The position numbers and the translations under genes are program-made. Below the pieces are notes generated by a model that worked only from the letters and a program-made list of their open reading frames with translations, did no database searches and was not told where the DNA came from. Below are positions 13,059-20,829 of a stretch of 37,279 nucleotides of DNA, in pieces; positions within the stretch are counted from its first letter, which is position 1; each line of letters starts with the position of its first letter. The stretch covers positions 1-37,279 of the forward strand of contig JAFTTS010000025.1 in assembly GCA_017466685.1 (NCBI GenBank), in the 5' to 3' direction. This DNA comes from Clostridia bacterium (GTDB lineage Bacteria > Bacillota > Clostridia > Oscillospirales > CAG-272).

Positions 13059-14456
13059 ATGGCTAAAGTAAAAATTACCGAAACCGTCCTGCGTGACTCG
13101 CATCAGTCGCTCGTTGCAACACGTATGACGACAGACGAGATGCTTCCCATCCTTGAAAAAATGGACGGCATCGGATATCATTCCCTCGAAGCATGGGGCG
13201 GCGCAACATTCGATTCCTGTATGAGATTCCTTAATGAGGATCCGTGGGAGAGACTTCGCAAGATCCGTGCGGCTGTAAAGAACACCAAGCTCCAGATGCT
13301 TTTCCGCGGACAGAACATCCTCGGTTACCGTCACTATGCGGATGACGTTGTTGAATACTTCGTTCAGAAGTCCATCGCAAACGGTATCGACATTCTGCGC
13401 ATTTTCGACGCACTCAACGATCCGCGTAACTTAAAGACTGCAATAAAGGCGACCAAAAAGGAAGGCGGTCACGTCCAGGCGGCGATCTCCTATACAACAG
13501 GTCCCGTTTACACCACCGAATATTACACCAAGTACGCACGTCAGCTCGCTGAAATGGGAGCGGACTCGATCTGTATTAAGGATATGGCAGGTCTCTTAAA
13601 GCCTTACGATGCATATGAGCTTGTCAAAGCAATAAAGGAAACCGTCAAGGTTCCGATCCAGCTTCACACACATTACACCGCCGGCGTTGCATCAATGACA
13701 CTTCTCAAAGCGATCGAAGCAGGCGTTGACATTGTTGACACCGCAATTTCGCCTATGTCAATGGGAACCTCACAGCCGCCGACAGAACCGCTCGTTGCAT
13801 CCCTCGCCGGAACAAAGTTCGACACGGGACTCGACCTTGCAAAGCTCGATGAGATATCGAAATATTTCATGCCGCTTCGTGAGAAGTATATGGAAAGCGG
13901 TCTGCTCGACCCGAAGGTGCTGAAAGTGGACGTTAACGCTCTGCTTTACCAGGTTCCGGGCGGTATGCTCTCGAACCTCGTTTCACAGCTTAAGCAGGCA
14001 GGCAAATCGGATAAGTTCATCGAGGTGCTCGAAGAAGTACCGCGTGTACGCGCAGACGCAGGTTATCCTCCGCTTGTAACGCCGTCAAGCCAGATCGTTG
14101 GTACACAGGCGGTATTCAACGTAATCATGGGCGAGCGTTACAAGAACGTAACCAAGGAGTTCAAGGGACTTGTACGCGGCGAATACGGCAGATCACCGAT
14201 GCCGATCAAGCCTGACTTCCAGAAGAAGATCATCGGAGACGCCGAGCCGATCACATACCGTCCCGCAGACGATCTTGCGCCCGAGCTTGATGATCTGCGT
14301 GAACAGGTTAAGCCGTGGATGATACAGGATGAGGATGTTCTCTCGTATGCGCTTTTCCCCCAGGTTGCGGAAAAGTTCTTCGAATGGAGAAAGAATCAGC
14401 AGTACGGTATTGATGCTGACCACGCAGACGCTGAAAATAAGATTCACACTGTTTAA
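13059..14456 (+). CDS. oxaloacetate decarboxylase alpha / pyruvate carboxylase B-type carboxyltransferase (465 aa)
   Basis: An HMGL-like TIM-barrel carboxyltransferase. Metal-binding and catalytic features are visible: RDSHQSLVATRM near residue 12, the substrate loop EAWGGATFD, the carbamylated-lysine motif CIKDMAG and the metal pair LHTHYT. It lacks the C-terminal biotinyl domain of classical OadA, so it depends on the separate carrier encoded two genes upstream. It converts oxaloacetate to pyruvate with transfer of CO2 to biotin, or the reverse. GGAGG precedes ATG 13059. It is the last gene of the operon and is followed by a strong terminator. Its presence beside an acyl-CoA carboxyltransferase would allow transcarboxylation between acyl-CoA and pyruvate. 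Confidence 0.93.
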   Translation: MAKVKITETVLRDSHQSLVATRMTTDEMLPILEKMDGIGYHSLEAWGGATFDSCMRFLNEDPWERLRKIRAAVKNTKLQMLFRGQNILGYRHYADDVVEYFVQKSIANGIDILRIFDALNDPRNLKTAIKATKKEGGHVQAAISYTTGPVYTTEYYTKYARQLAEMGADSICIKDMAGLLKPYDAYELVKAIKETVKVPIQLHTHYTAGVASMTLLKAIEAGVDIVDTAISPMSMGTSQPPTEPLVASLAGTKFDTGLDLAKLDEISKYFMPLREKYMESGLLDPKVLKVDVNALLYQVPGGMLSNLVSQLKQAGKSDKFIEVLEEVPRVRADAGYPPLVTPSSQIVGTQAVFNVIMGERYKNVTKEFKGLVRGEYGRSPMPIKPDFQKKIIGDAEPITYRPADDLAPELDDLREQVKPWMIQDEDVLSYALFPQVAEKFFEWRKNQQYGIDADHADAENKIHTV

Positions 14457-14464
14457 TGAAATCA

Positions 14465-14497
14465 AGAGCTGTCTCATGTAAGGGACGGCTCTTTTTT
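14465..14497 (+). terminator. intrinsic terminator of the Na+ pump operon
   Basis: AGAGCTGTC (14465-14473) pairs with GACGGCTCT (14484-14492) and is followed by a run of T to 14497. Confidence 0.9.
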
Positions 14498-14515
14498 ATG
14501 TGGAAATGTGGGAGG

Positions 14516-14836
14516 TTACTGCTTCGAATTTCGCATAAATTCGAGGGACATCTAACTTAAAGCCTCGCCCTCCGGGAGAGGTGGCGAGCGAAGCGAGACG
14601 GAGAGGGTAATTTTGAAGTGTGCCGCTTCGAATTTCGCGTAAGGCTTGAGGGGAGCAGGAACCAGCTCCGCCGCAGGTTCCTATTCCCCTCAAACTCCCC
14701 TTTGCACCTCCTTGGCTACGCCCGATTTGCGCTCAGTTCGCTTCGCTCACAATTCGCTTTGACACCTGTACCCCTCGAGCCGCCACCTTACGAGGGCGGC
14801 TTCGCTCCCTTGTTTCTTTCACTGCAAAAAAGTTAG
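14516..14836 (+). repeat. dispersed intergenic repeat, copy 1
   Basis: It starts with TGCTTCGAATTTCGC, contains the ~55-bp sub-element with GCCTCGCCCTCCGGGAGAGG and GCGAGACGGAGAGGG (14555-14609), then a palindrome-like block and a conserved right part from CTCAGTTCGCTTCGCTCAC to GTTTCTTTCACTGC and AAAAAGTTAG (ends 14836). The same order is seen at 25192-25513. ORFs inside it have no ribosome sites. Confidence 0.8.
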
Positions 14837-15089
14837 CCCAAAGCCACAAATGTCGTCTCGCCACTCAAATCTAACTTTTCTCACCGACGTGAGTTGGCGA
14901 AAACGAACGATTACCGCTAAACGAGCGAACTGAGTGTGCCCAGGAGACCAACCAAGAAAGGACGTCCTGTTTCTAACATGGGAGAGATTCCAAGAGAGGC
15001 AACCCTTGTTATCCCCTCCCAAATGGCGAGGCTTTATACCGGTCAAAGCCGCGAATGCCATTTCCTTGCAGAAATCCGACATTTTATTA
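14837..15089. other. unassigned 250-bp spacer
   Basis: Between repeat copy 1 and the lysA promoter. A small hairpin, CTCAC/GTGAG (near 14880-14892), and a purine-rich GGGAGAGATTCCAAGAGAGG stretch complementary in part to CCCCTCCC (15013-15020) are present. Short frames on both strands lack ribosome sites. I see no recognisable gene or riboswitch. Confidence 0.4.
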
Positions 15090-15118
15090 TTGACATAACA
15101 CACCACGTGTGCTATAAT
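15090..15118 (+). promoter_or_regulatory. promoter of lysA with a palindrome in the spacer
   Basis: TTGACA (15090-15095), a 17-bp spacer and TATAAT (15113-15118). The spacer contains the palindrome CACAC-CAC-GTGTG (15099-15111), a possible operator. The leader is under 40 nt, so no lysine riboswitch is present. Confidence 0.8.
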
Positions 15119-15156
15119 TTAAAGTAGAAAATTTTATATTCAGGAGCGAAAAGACG

Positions 15157-16413
15157 TTGAAAACACCATTTGTAACCAAATCACAGCTTGAAAAAATTAT
15201 CGAAACCTATCCCACACCCTTCCATATCTACGATGAAAAGGGTATACGTGAACGTGCACGTGCGCTTAATGCCGCATTTGCATGGAATAAAGGCTTCAAG
15301 GAATACTTTGCCGTTAAAGCAACACCGAACCCCGTACTGCTCGATATTCTGAAGCAGGAAAACTGCGGAACAGACTGCTCATCACTGACCGAGCTTATCA
15401 TGAGCGAAAAGGTCGGCTTCAAGGGCGACGATATCATGTTCTCCTCAAATGCAACTCCTGCAGAGGACTTCAAAAAGGCAGCCGAGCTCGGTGCGATCAT
15501 CAACCTCGATGATTTCACCCATATCGATTTCCTCGAAAAAACCATCGGTTATATCCCCGAAACCATCTGCTGCCGTTTCAATCCCGGCGGTGATTTCCGT
15601 ATCAGCACACAGATCATGGGCTCACCCAGCGAAGCAAAATACGGCATGACCGAGGAACAGATTATTGAGGCTTATAAAATCCTCAAGGCAAAGGGCGCAA
15701 AACGCTTCGGTATCCATGCGTTCCTCTCCTCTAATAATACCAATAACGAATATTACCCCACTCTCGCAGGCGTACTCTTTAAGCTCGCCGTCGAGATTCA
15801 GAAAAAGGCAGGCGTCGATATCTCGTTCATCAACCTCTCGGGTGGCGTTGGCGTACCCTATCTTCCCGATGCAGAACCGGCTGATATCGCTGTAATCGGC
15901 GAGGGCGTACGCAAGGTTTATGAGGAAATTCTCGTTCCCGCCGGACTCGGTAATGTTTCGCTTTTCACCGAGCTTGGCAGATATATGCTCGCTCCCAACG
16001 GTATGCTCATCACCAAGGCGATCCACGAAAAGCACATTTATAAGGAATACATCGGATGTGACGCCTGTGCCGCTAACCTCATGCGCCCGGCAATGTACGG
16101 CTCGTATCATCACATAACCGTCATGGGCAAGGAAAACGCTCCCTGCGATCACAAATATGACGTAACCGGAGGACTTTGCGAGAATAACGATAAATTCGCA
16201 ATCGACCGTATGCTTCCGAAGATCGACATCGGCGACATTCTCGCTATCCACGATGCAGGTGCACACGGCTTCGCAATGGGTTATAACTATAACGGTAAAC
16301 TCAGAAGTGCCGAGCTTCTTTATAAAGAGGACGGTTCGGTTGAGCTTATCCGCCGCGCCGAAACTCCCGACGACTACTTCGCAACTCTCGGCGTAACCAA
16401 GTTTTTTAAGTAA
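15157..16413 (+). CDS. lysA: diaminopimelate decarboxylase (418 aa)
   Basis: A fold-type III PLP decarboxylase that makes L-lysine from meso-diaminopimelate, the last step of lysine synthesis. The PLP lysine lies in FAVKATPNP (Lys54). A glycine-rich phosphate-binding segment, FINLSGGVGVPYLPD, and the C-terminal catalytic region GCDACAANLMRPAMYGSYH and GGLCENNDKF are visible. The start is TTG 15157, chosen because AGGAG lies 10 nt upstream and the protein then begins at the family's normal position; no nearby in-frame ATG fits. The ~418-residue length is normal. It stands alone between its promoter and terminator, flanked on both sides by dispersed repeats. A related substrate (carboxynorspermidine, ornithine) is possible but less likely given the cysteine-containing C-terminal motif. 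Confidence 0.85.
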   Translation: MKTPFVTKSQLEKIIETYPTPFHIYDEKGIRERARALNAAFAWNKGFKEYFAVKATPNPVLLDILKQENCGTDCSSLTELIMSEKVGFKGDDIMFSSNATPAEDFKKAAELGAIINLDDFTHIDFLEKTIGYIPETICCRFNPGGDFRISTQIMGSPSEAKYGMTEEQIIEAYKILKAKGAKRFGIHAFLSSNNTNNEYYPTLAGVLFKLAVEIQKKAGVDISFINLSGGVGVPYLPDAEPADIAVIGEGVRKVYEEILVPAGLGNVSLFTELGRYMLAPNGMLITKAIHEKHIYKEYIGCDACAANLMRPAMYGSYHHITVMGKENAPCDHKYDVTGGLCENNDKFAIDRMLPKIDIGDILAIHDAGAHGFAMGYNYNGKLRSAELLYKEDGSVELIRRAETPDDYFATLGVTKFFK

Positions 16414-16450
16414 TAATCATTTTCAAGATTAAGAGATAGAAGCAATATAC

Positions 16451-16478
16451 AAAGCTCGGGCTTCCGCTCGGGCTTTTT
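16451..16478 (+). terminator. intrinsic terminator of lysA
   Basis: AAAGCTCGGGC (16451-16461) pairs with GCTCGGGCTTT (16466-16476), with two G-T pairs and a TTCC loop, followed by TT. Confidence 0.85.
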
Positions 16479-16499
16479 GATTTGTGCAGAAAGTGCACC

Positions 16500-17043
16500 A
16501 AACTAACTTCAGCCGCAAAGCGGCGTCATGCACCGAAAGAATCAAATGTGCACATAGCAGCCGACGAAGCTGGCGGCGGAGAAGCGGTCACCACGATCAA
16601 AGCGAATTGTGAGCCGCAGGCGAACTGAGCGCAAACCGAGCGCAGGCAAGGAAGACGGGAGGAGTCCGAGGAGGGTGAGAAACCTGCGCCAGCTGGTGTC
16701 CCATCCTCCTCGAGTTATGCGAAAATCGAAGCGAAATATAAAAAGATTTAATCTATCTTTGTATTTCGAGGATAAAAGTTACTTTTCTGCTCCAAAAGCA
16801 AAGAAAGCATTTTTTCGAAGTGTGCTGCTTCGAACATCGCGTAAATTCGAAGGGGACAGACACCAATGCTGCCGCAATGGTTTCCGTCCCCCTCGAGCTC
16901 CCCCTCTTTCCTTTGCCTGCGCTCGGTTTGCGCTCAGTTCGCCTATCGGCTCACAATTCGCTTTGTTTGTCGTAACCGTTCGTTCGCCGCCCATTTCATC
17001 GGCGGCTATGGTGCAACTTTGCTTGTTTGGCGGCAAAAGTTAG
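16500..17043. repeat. dispersed repeat, head-to-head inverted pair (copies 2a and 2b)
   Basis: 16500 to about 16737 is a reverse copy (CTAACTT start, then AAAGCGAATTGTGAGC, GAACTGAGCGCAAACCGAGC, GAGTTATGCG and CGAAGC at its end). About 16815-17043 is a forward copy (TTCGAAGTGTGCTGCTTCGA start, CTCAGTTCGCC, CTCACAATTCGCTTTG, AAAAGTTAG end). Together they form a long imperfect inverted repeat around a 75-bp centre. This fills the 700-bp gap between lysA and khpA; no gene is supported there. Confidence 0.75.
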
Positions 17044-17070
17044 CATTAAGCTCGAAGTTGTACTTCGTAT

Positions 17071-17107
17071 AAAACAAAATCTGCCCGTATATTTCAACGG
17101 ACAGATT
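17071..17107 (-). terminator. terminator of the ylxM-ffh-rpsP-khpA operon
   Basis: On the minus strand, AATCTGTCCG (17107-17098) pairs with CGGGCAGATT (17087-17078) and is followed by TTTTGTTTT. It is also T-flanked on the other strand and may act in both directions. Confidence 0.85.
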
Positions 17108-17113
17108 ATTTTT

Positions 17114-17350
17114 TTATCTGATCTCAACGGTTACACGCTTACCGACGGTGTTAGCTGCGGCCTTCATGACAAGGCGGATCGACTTTGCGATCTTACCGTG
17201 TCTTCCGATGACCTTCCCCATATCATCCTCGGCAACGTGAAGCTCAAGCATCACATTGTCACCCTCGACGGTTTCAATAACGTCAACCTTCTCGGGATCG
17301 TCAACGATTGCCTTTGCTATATCGGTGAGAACCTTTTTAAGCTCGACCAT
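17114..17350 (-). CDS. khpA: KH-domain RNA-binding protein KhpA (78 aa)
   Basis: A single KH domain with the RNA-binding loop VIGRHGKIAKSIR (GxxG type) and the expected strand-helix order (MLELHVAEDDMGKVIGRHGK). KhpA works with KhpB/Jag in Firmicutes as a global RNA-binding pair affecting cell elongation and division. It follows rpsP by 20 bp, the standard neighbour. The Shine-Dalgarno is weak, so translation may depend on coupling to rpsP. In many relatives rimM and trmD follow; here the operon terminates right after khpA and a repeat pair follows. Confidence 0.93.
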   Translation of the reverse strand: MVELKKVLTDIAKAIVDDPEKVDVIETVEGDNVMLELHVAEDDMGKVIGRHGKIAKSIRLVMKAAANTVGKRVTVEIR

Positions 17351-17370
17351 GATTATCAGTGTGCCGAGGC

Positions 17371-17616
17371 TTATTCGATAGCGCCGGACTTCTTGAGAAG
17401 AGCCTTAACGGTATCGGTGGGCTGTGCGCCGTTAGCGATCCACTTCTTAGCCTTGTCAGCGTCGATCTTGATCTCTGCAGGCTCAGTCATAGGATTGTAG
17501 GTACCGATAACCTCGATGAATCTGCCGTCACGGGGGTAACGGGAGTCAGCAACTACAACGCGGTAGTAAGGGTTCTTCTTTGCGCCAAGTCTTGTAAGTC
17601 TTAATTTAACTGCCAT
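17371..17616 (-). CDS. rpsP: 30S ribosomal protein S16 (81 aa)
   Basis: It begins [20 protein letters not shown], the family's conserved N-terminus, with [20 protein letters not shown] further on. S16 binds 16S rRNA in the body of the small subunit and is needed for assembly. The length is normal for S16. TCGGAGGAAA precedes ATG 17616. The gene is between ffh and khpA, as in many Firmicutes. Confidence 0.98.
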   Translation of the reverse strand: MAVKLRLTRLGAKKNPYYRVVVADSRYPRDGRFIEVIGTYNPMTEPAEIKIDADKAKKWIANGAQPTDTVKALLKKSGAIE

Positions 17617-17670
17617 TTTAAATTTCCTCCGAAAAAATTATGTTTTTATTTTTTATTTATTTGAAACCCG

Positions 17671-19011
17671 TTAGAACGGGAATTTCATCTTACCTTTTCT
17701 GCCGAAGCGTTTTCCGCCTGTCATAGACGAGAACTTCTTCATCATCTGCTTCATTTGATCGTACTGCTTTAAGAGTCTGTTTACGTCCTCGACCTTCATT
17801 CCCGCACCGTCTGCAATACGTTTCTTTCTCGATGCGTTAATGATATTCGGATTGTCTCTCTCCTCAGGCGTCATCGAAAGGATTATCGCTTCTGTTCTGT
17901 CAAGCTGACGTTCATCAAACTTTGCATCCTTGAGTGCGTTTGCGTTAACGCCCGGAATCATTCCGACAAGCTGTTCAAGTGAGCCCATGCCGCGAACCTG
18001 CTTGAACTGATCAAGGAAATCGGTCAGTGTGAAGCTCTGTTCACGCATTTTACGCTCAAGTTCAAGTGCCTGTTTTTCGTCAAAGCTCTGCTGTGCCTTT
18101 TCGATAAGGGAGAGCACGTCACCCATGCCGAGTATACGCGATGCCATTCTGTCGGGGAAGAACGGCTCGATCATGTCAAGCTTTTCACCCATACCGACGA
18201 ACTTTATCGGCTTACCTGTTACATGGCGTACCGAAAGTGCCGCACCGCCTCGGGTGTCACCGTCCATCTTGGTGAGCACAACGCCCGTGATGTCGAGCAG
18301 CTCGTTAAACGACTCTGCAACGTTGACTGCATCCTGACCTGTCATCGCATCGACAACAAGCAGTATTTCAGCCGGTTCAACTGCCGCCTTGATATCGCGA
18401 AGCTCGTTCATCAGCACCTCGTCGATGTGCAAACGTCCTGCGGTATCAATGAACACCATATCGTGTCCGTGCTTCTTTGCGTGCTCGATACCTGCCTTGG
18501 CGATCTCAACGGGGCTCACCTTGTCTCCCATCTGGAAAACGGGTATCTCAAGCTGTCCGCCGACGACCTCAAGCTGTTTTATCGCGGCAGGACGGTATAC
18601 GTCGCAGGCAACGAGAAGCGGACGTTTACTCTGCTTTTTGTACATTCCGGCAAGCTTGGCGGCGTGTGTCGTTTTACCTGCACCCTGCAGACCGACCATC
18701 ATAATAACCGTAGGCGGTCTTGACGAGATGTGTAACTTTGACTGTGTTCCGCCCATGAGCGCACACAATTCTTCATTTACTATCTTAACGACCTGCTGTG
18801 CCGGCATGAGGCTCTCTAAAACCTCCGAGCCGACCGCACGCTCGGTGACAGTTTTAATAAAATCCTTGACGACCTTGTAGTTAACGTCAGCCTCAAGCAG
18901 TGCAAGCTTTACCTCGCGCATACCTGCCTTAACGTCCGCCTCGGTGAGCTTGCCCTTGTTTCTGAACTTACCGAGCGCCGCCGTCATCTTATCAACTAAA
19001 CTTTGAAACAT
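17671..19011 (-). CDS. ffh: signal recognition particle protein Ffh/SRP54 (446 aa)
   Basis: Complete SRP54 with an N-terminal helical bundle (about 1-95), the GTPase G domain and the M domain. G-motifs are visible: MVGLQGAGKTTHAAKLA (P-loop), DTAGRLHIDE, TKMDGDTRGG and GMGEKLD. The methionine-rich M domain includes KQVRGMGSLEQLVGMIPGVN and a C-terminal MKQMMKKFSSMTGG. It binds SRP RNA and signal peptides and delivers ribosomes to FtsY at the membrane. The start is ATG 19011 (MFQSL), 6 nt after GGAGG; a TTG one codon upstream is less likely. It is preceded by ylxM, its usual partner. Confidence 0.98.
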   Translation of the reverse strand: MFQSLVDKMTAALGKFRNKGKLTEADVKAGMREVKLALLEADVNYKVVKDFIKTVTERAVGSEVLESLMPAQQVVKIVNEELCALMGGTQSKLHISSRPPTVIMMVGLQGAGKTTHAAKLAGMYKKQSKRPLLVACDVYRPAAIKQLEVVGGQLEIPVFQMGDKVSPVEIAKAGIEHAKKHGHDMVFIDTAGRLHIDEVLMNELRDIKAAVEPAEILLVVDAMTGQDAVNVAESFNELLDITGVVLTKMDGDTRGGAALSVRHVTGKPIKFVGMGEKLDMIEPFFPDRMASRILGMGDVLSLIEKAQQSFDEKQALELERKMREQSFTLTDFLDQFKQVRGMGSLEQLVGMIPGVNANALKDAKFDERQLDRTEAIILSMTPEERDNPNIINASRKKRIADGAGMKVEDVNRLLKQYDQMKQMMKKFSSMTGGKRFGRKGKMKFPF

Positions 19012-19035
19012 CAAAATCCTCCGTGTATTTTATCG

Positions 19036-19392
19036 TCAGATCGTGACTGTTTTTACCTTATTTATAATATCATCAAGCTCTCTGCGTTTCTCCGTGTCGG
19101 AAGAATCCCGAAGTGCCTCAAGACGAGGAATTATATCCGTCATCGTCTTTTCGATCTCACGGAATTTCGCGGCAAGCCCGAGCTTTTTTTCATACTCGGT
19201 GAGCTGTGCCTTTGCCTTGGTGATGCTGTCGCGCACGCCTTGACGGGTGATACCGGCATTCTCGGCGATCTCGGCAAGCGAAAGGTCCTCGTTATAATAA
19301 AGCTCCGCCGCTTCACGTCTTGAATCGGAAAGAAGCTCGCCGTAAAAGTCAAGCAGTAAGCCTATTTCAAGATCCTTTTCATGAAATGCCAT
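19036..19392 (-). CDS. ylxM: YlxM-family helix-turn-helix protein (118 aa)
   Basis: A small sigma-70 region-4-like helix-turn-helix protein: LLLDFYGELLSDSRREAAEL, then YYNEDLSLAEIAENAGITRQ and GVRDSITKAKAQLTEYEKKL. YlxM proteins lie next to ffh throughout Firmicutes and are linked to SRP function; in Streptococcus mutans YlxM modulates SRP GTPase activity. I chose ATG 19392 (MAFHEKD) because AGAGGTGA lies just upstream; a longer start at 19410 would overlap that ribosome site. First gene of the operon. Confidence 0.93.
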   Translation of the reverse strand: MAFHEKDLEIGLLLDFYGELLSDSRREAAELYYNEDLSLAEIAENAGITRQGVRDSITKAKAQLTEYEKKLGLAAKFREIEKTMTDIIPRLEALRDSSDTEKRRELDDIINKVKTVTI

Positions 19393-19454
19393 CAGAATCA
19401 CCTCTTGCATTTATATAAGGTGTCTGCGACCACTGTAAAGTAAATCGCTTTACA

Positions 19455-19483
19455 AGTATACCACCAAAACGCGATTTTGTCAA
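19455..19483 (-). promoter_or_regulatory. promoter of the ylxM-ffh operon
   Basis: On the minus strand, TTGACA (19483-19478), a 17-bp spacer ending GGTGG and TATACT (19460-19455). Confidence 0.85.
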
Positions 19484-19574
19484 GGGGTATTTGAAAATTT
19501 CCGAAAAAATATTCTCCTTGTGATAAAATTCAACCACAGGGTGATTTTTCATATCGATATCACCGTATAAGTTA

Positions 19575-19603
19575 TTGACAAATTCTCCGCTGCGGTTTAT
19601 AAT
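19575..19603 (+). promoter_or_regulatory. promoter of the XRE-kinase/murQ genes
   Basis: TTGACA (19575-19580), a 17-bp spacer and TATAAT (19598-19603). The region 19500-19574 also contains a GGTGAT-rich inverted sequence (GGTGATTTTTCATATCGATATCACC at 19541-19565, given here as GGTGAT...ATCACC) that could be an operator for the HTH domain. Confidence 0.8.
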
Positions 19604-19638
19604 TAAGACAGAATTATGAAAACAACGAGAGGTATATT

Positions 19639-20808
19639 ATGTACGACATATCAAATTTTGCGTCAAACATGAGAAAATATCGCAAAGCAATGGGACTTAC
19701 ACAAACCGAGCTTGCGAAAAAGCTTTTCATCTCAACGCAAAGCATTTCAAAATGGGAAACGGGACTTTCCTTCCCCGACATAAAGAATCTCTGTCTTCTC
19801 GCATCGGCTCTTTCCGTAACAACAGACGACCTGTTAAGCTCGAGGAATACCGACGGTAAAACCGCAATGATCGCCATCGACGGAGGCGGTACAAAAACCG
19901 AGTTCGTACTATTTCTCGAAACAGGCGAGATCCTCGGAAGAACGGTGCTCAAGGGCTCAAACCCCAACACATACGGCTTTGAAAGTGCCACTGCGACACT
20001 GCGCGAGGGTATCGACACGCTTCTTCGCATCTTTCCGACAGTAAACGCCATATACGCAGGCATCGCAGGCTGTGGAATCCCGGAAAACCAAGAGGCAGTC
20101 AGCTCATTTCTGCACTCACAGTATAAGTCCATCCCGTTTATAAAGGTGCAAACGGACATAATCAACGTCATTTACACTGCCGAAAACACCGAAAACTGTA
20201 TCGCGGCAGTCAGCGGCACAGGCTCTGCAGTTTACGTCAAGATCGGCGAATCGCTTAAACGCATCGGCGGCTGGGGTTATCTTTTTGACCGCGGCGGAAG
20301 TGCATATGATATCGGTCATGACGGGCTTGTTGCGGCACTTTCCGAGCGTGACGGTATCGGAGAAGAAACAGCGATCACGCCGCTCGTTGAGGAAGCACTC
20401 GGCACGTCTGTTGTTGATAAGATCCCGACGCTTTATTCAAAAGGAAACGAATACATAGCTTCGTTTGCAAAATACGTTTTCGAGGCGAACAAAGCCGGTG
20501 ACACCGTTGCCGCGAAGATAATATCGTCAACCGCAGACCGTATCGCGGTGCTGATAAACCACGCTATCAAGAGCTGCGGTGCTGACGGTAACGTACTGCT
20601 TGCCGGAGGAATGATCGAAGCACAGGCGGATGTTCTTCTTCCGTTAATCAAGGCAAAGCTCAATAAAAAAGCGACCGTATCGCTCTCGGTCATGCCGCAG
20701 ATACTCGGTGCGGCTGTCTGCTGTACCAAGACGTTCGCACGCTTCACGACCTCAATGCGTGACAGGCTGATGACCGATTACACAAAAATAACCAAGCAAG
20801 AAAAATAA
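19639..20808 (+). CDS. XRE-HTH / BadF-type amino-sugar kinase fusion (389 aa)
   Basis: Residues about 10-66 are an XRE helix-turn-helix (YRKAMGLTQTELAKKLFIST, then SISKWETGLSFPDIKNL). Residues about 75-375 are an acetate/sugar-kinase fold protein of the BadF/BadG/BcrA/BcrD family: phosphate-1 motif IAIDGGGTKTEFVLF, AGIAGCG, phosphate-2 motif AAVSGTGSAVYV, the sugar loop GGWGYLFDRGGSAYDIG and the adenosine motif NVLLAGGMI. Kinases of this type phosphorylate GlcNAc and, in Clostridium acetobutylicum MurK, also MurNAc. murQ follows 21 bp downstream, which points to MurNAc as a substrate. The DNA-binding domain fused to the enzyme suggests a self-regulating sensor, as in ROK repressors, but from a different kinase family. 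Near ATG 19639 lies GAGAGG. Confidence 0.88.
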   Translation: MYDISNFASNMRKYRKAMGLTQTELAKKLFISTQSISKWETGLSFPDIKNLCLLASALSVTTDDLLSSRNTDGKTAMIAIDGGGTKTEFVLFLETGEILGRTVLKGSNPNTYGFESATATLREGIDTLLRIFPTVNAIYAGIAGCGIPENQEAVSSFLHSQYKSIPFIKVQTDIINVIYTAENTENCIAAVSGTGSAVYVKIGESLKRIGGWGYLFDRGGSAYDIGHDGLVAALSERDGIGEETAITPLVEEALGTSVVDKIPTLYSKGNEYIASFAKYVFEANKAGDTVAAKIISSTADRIAVLINHAIKSCGADGNVLLAGGMIEAQADVLLPLIKAKLNKKATVSLSVMPQILGAAVCCTKTFARFTTSMRDRLMTDYTKITKQEK

Positions 20809-20829
20809 CTTTTCAAGGAGATAAAAGCA

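Noticed and set aside
16609-17500. Plus-strand frames opposite khpA and rpsP and in the inverted repeat pair
   Set aside because: Shadows of conserved leftward genes or of repeat DNA.
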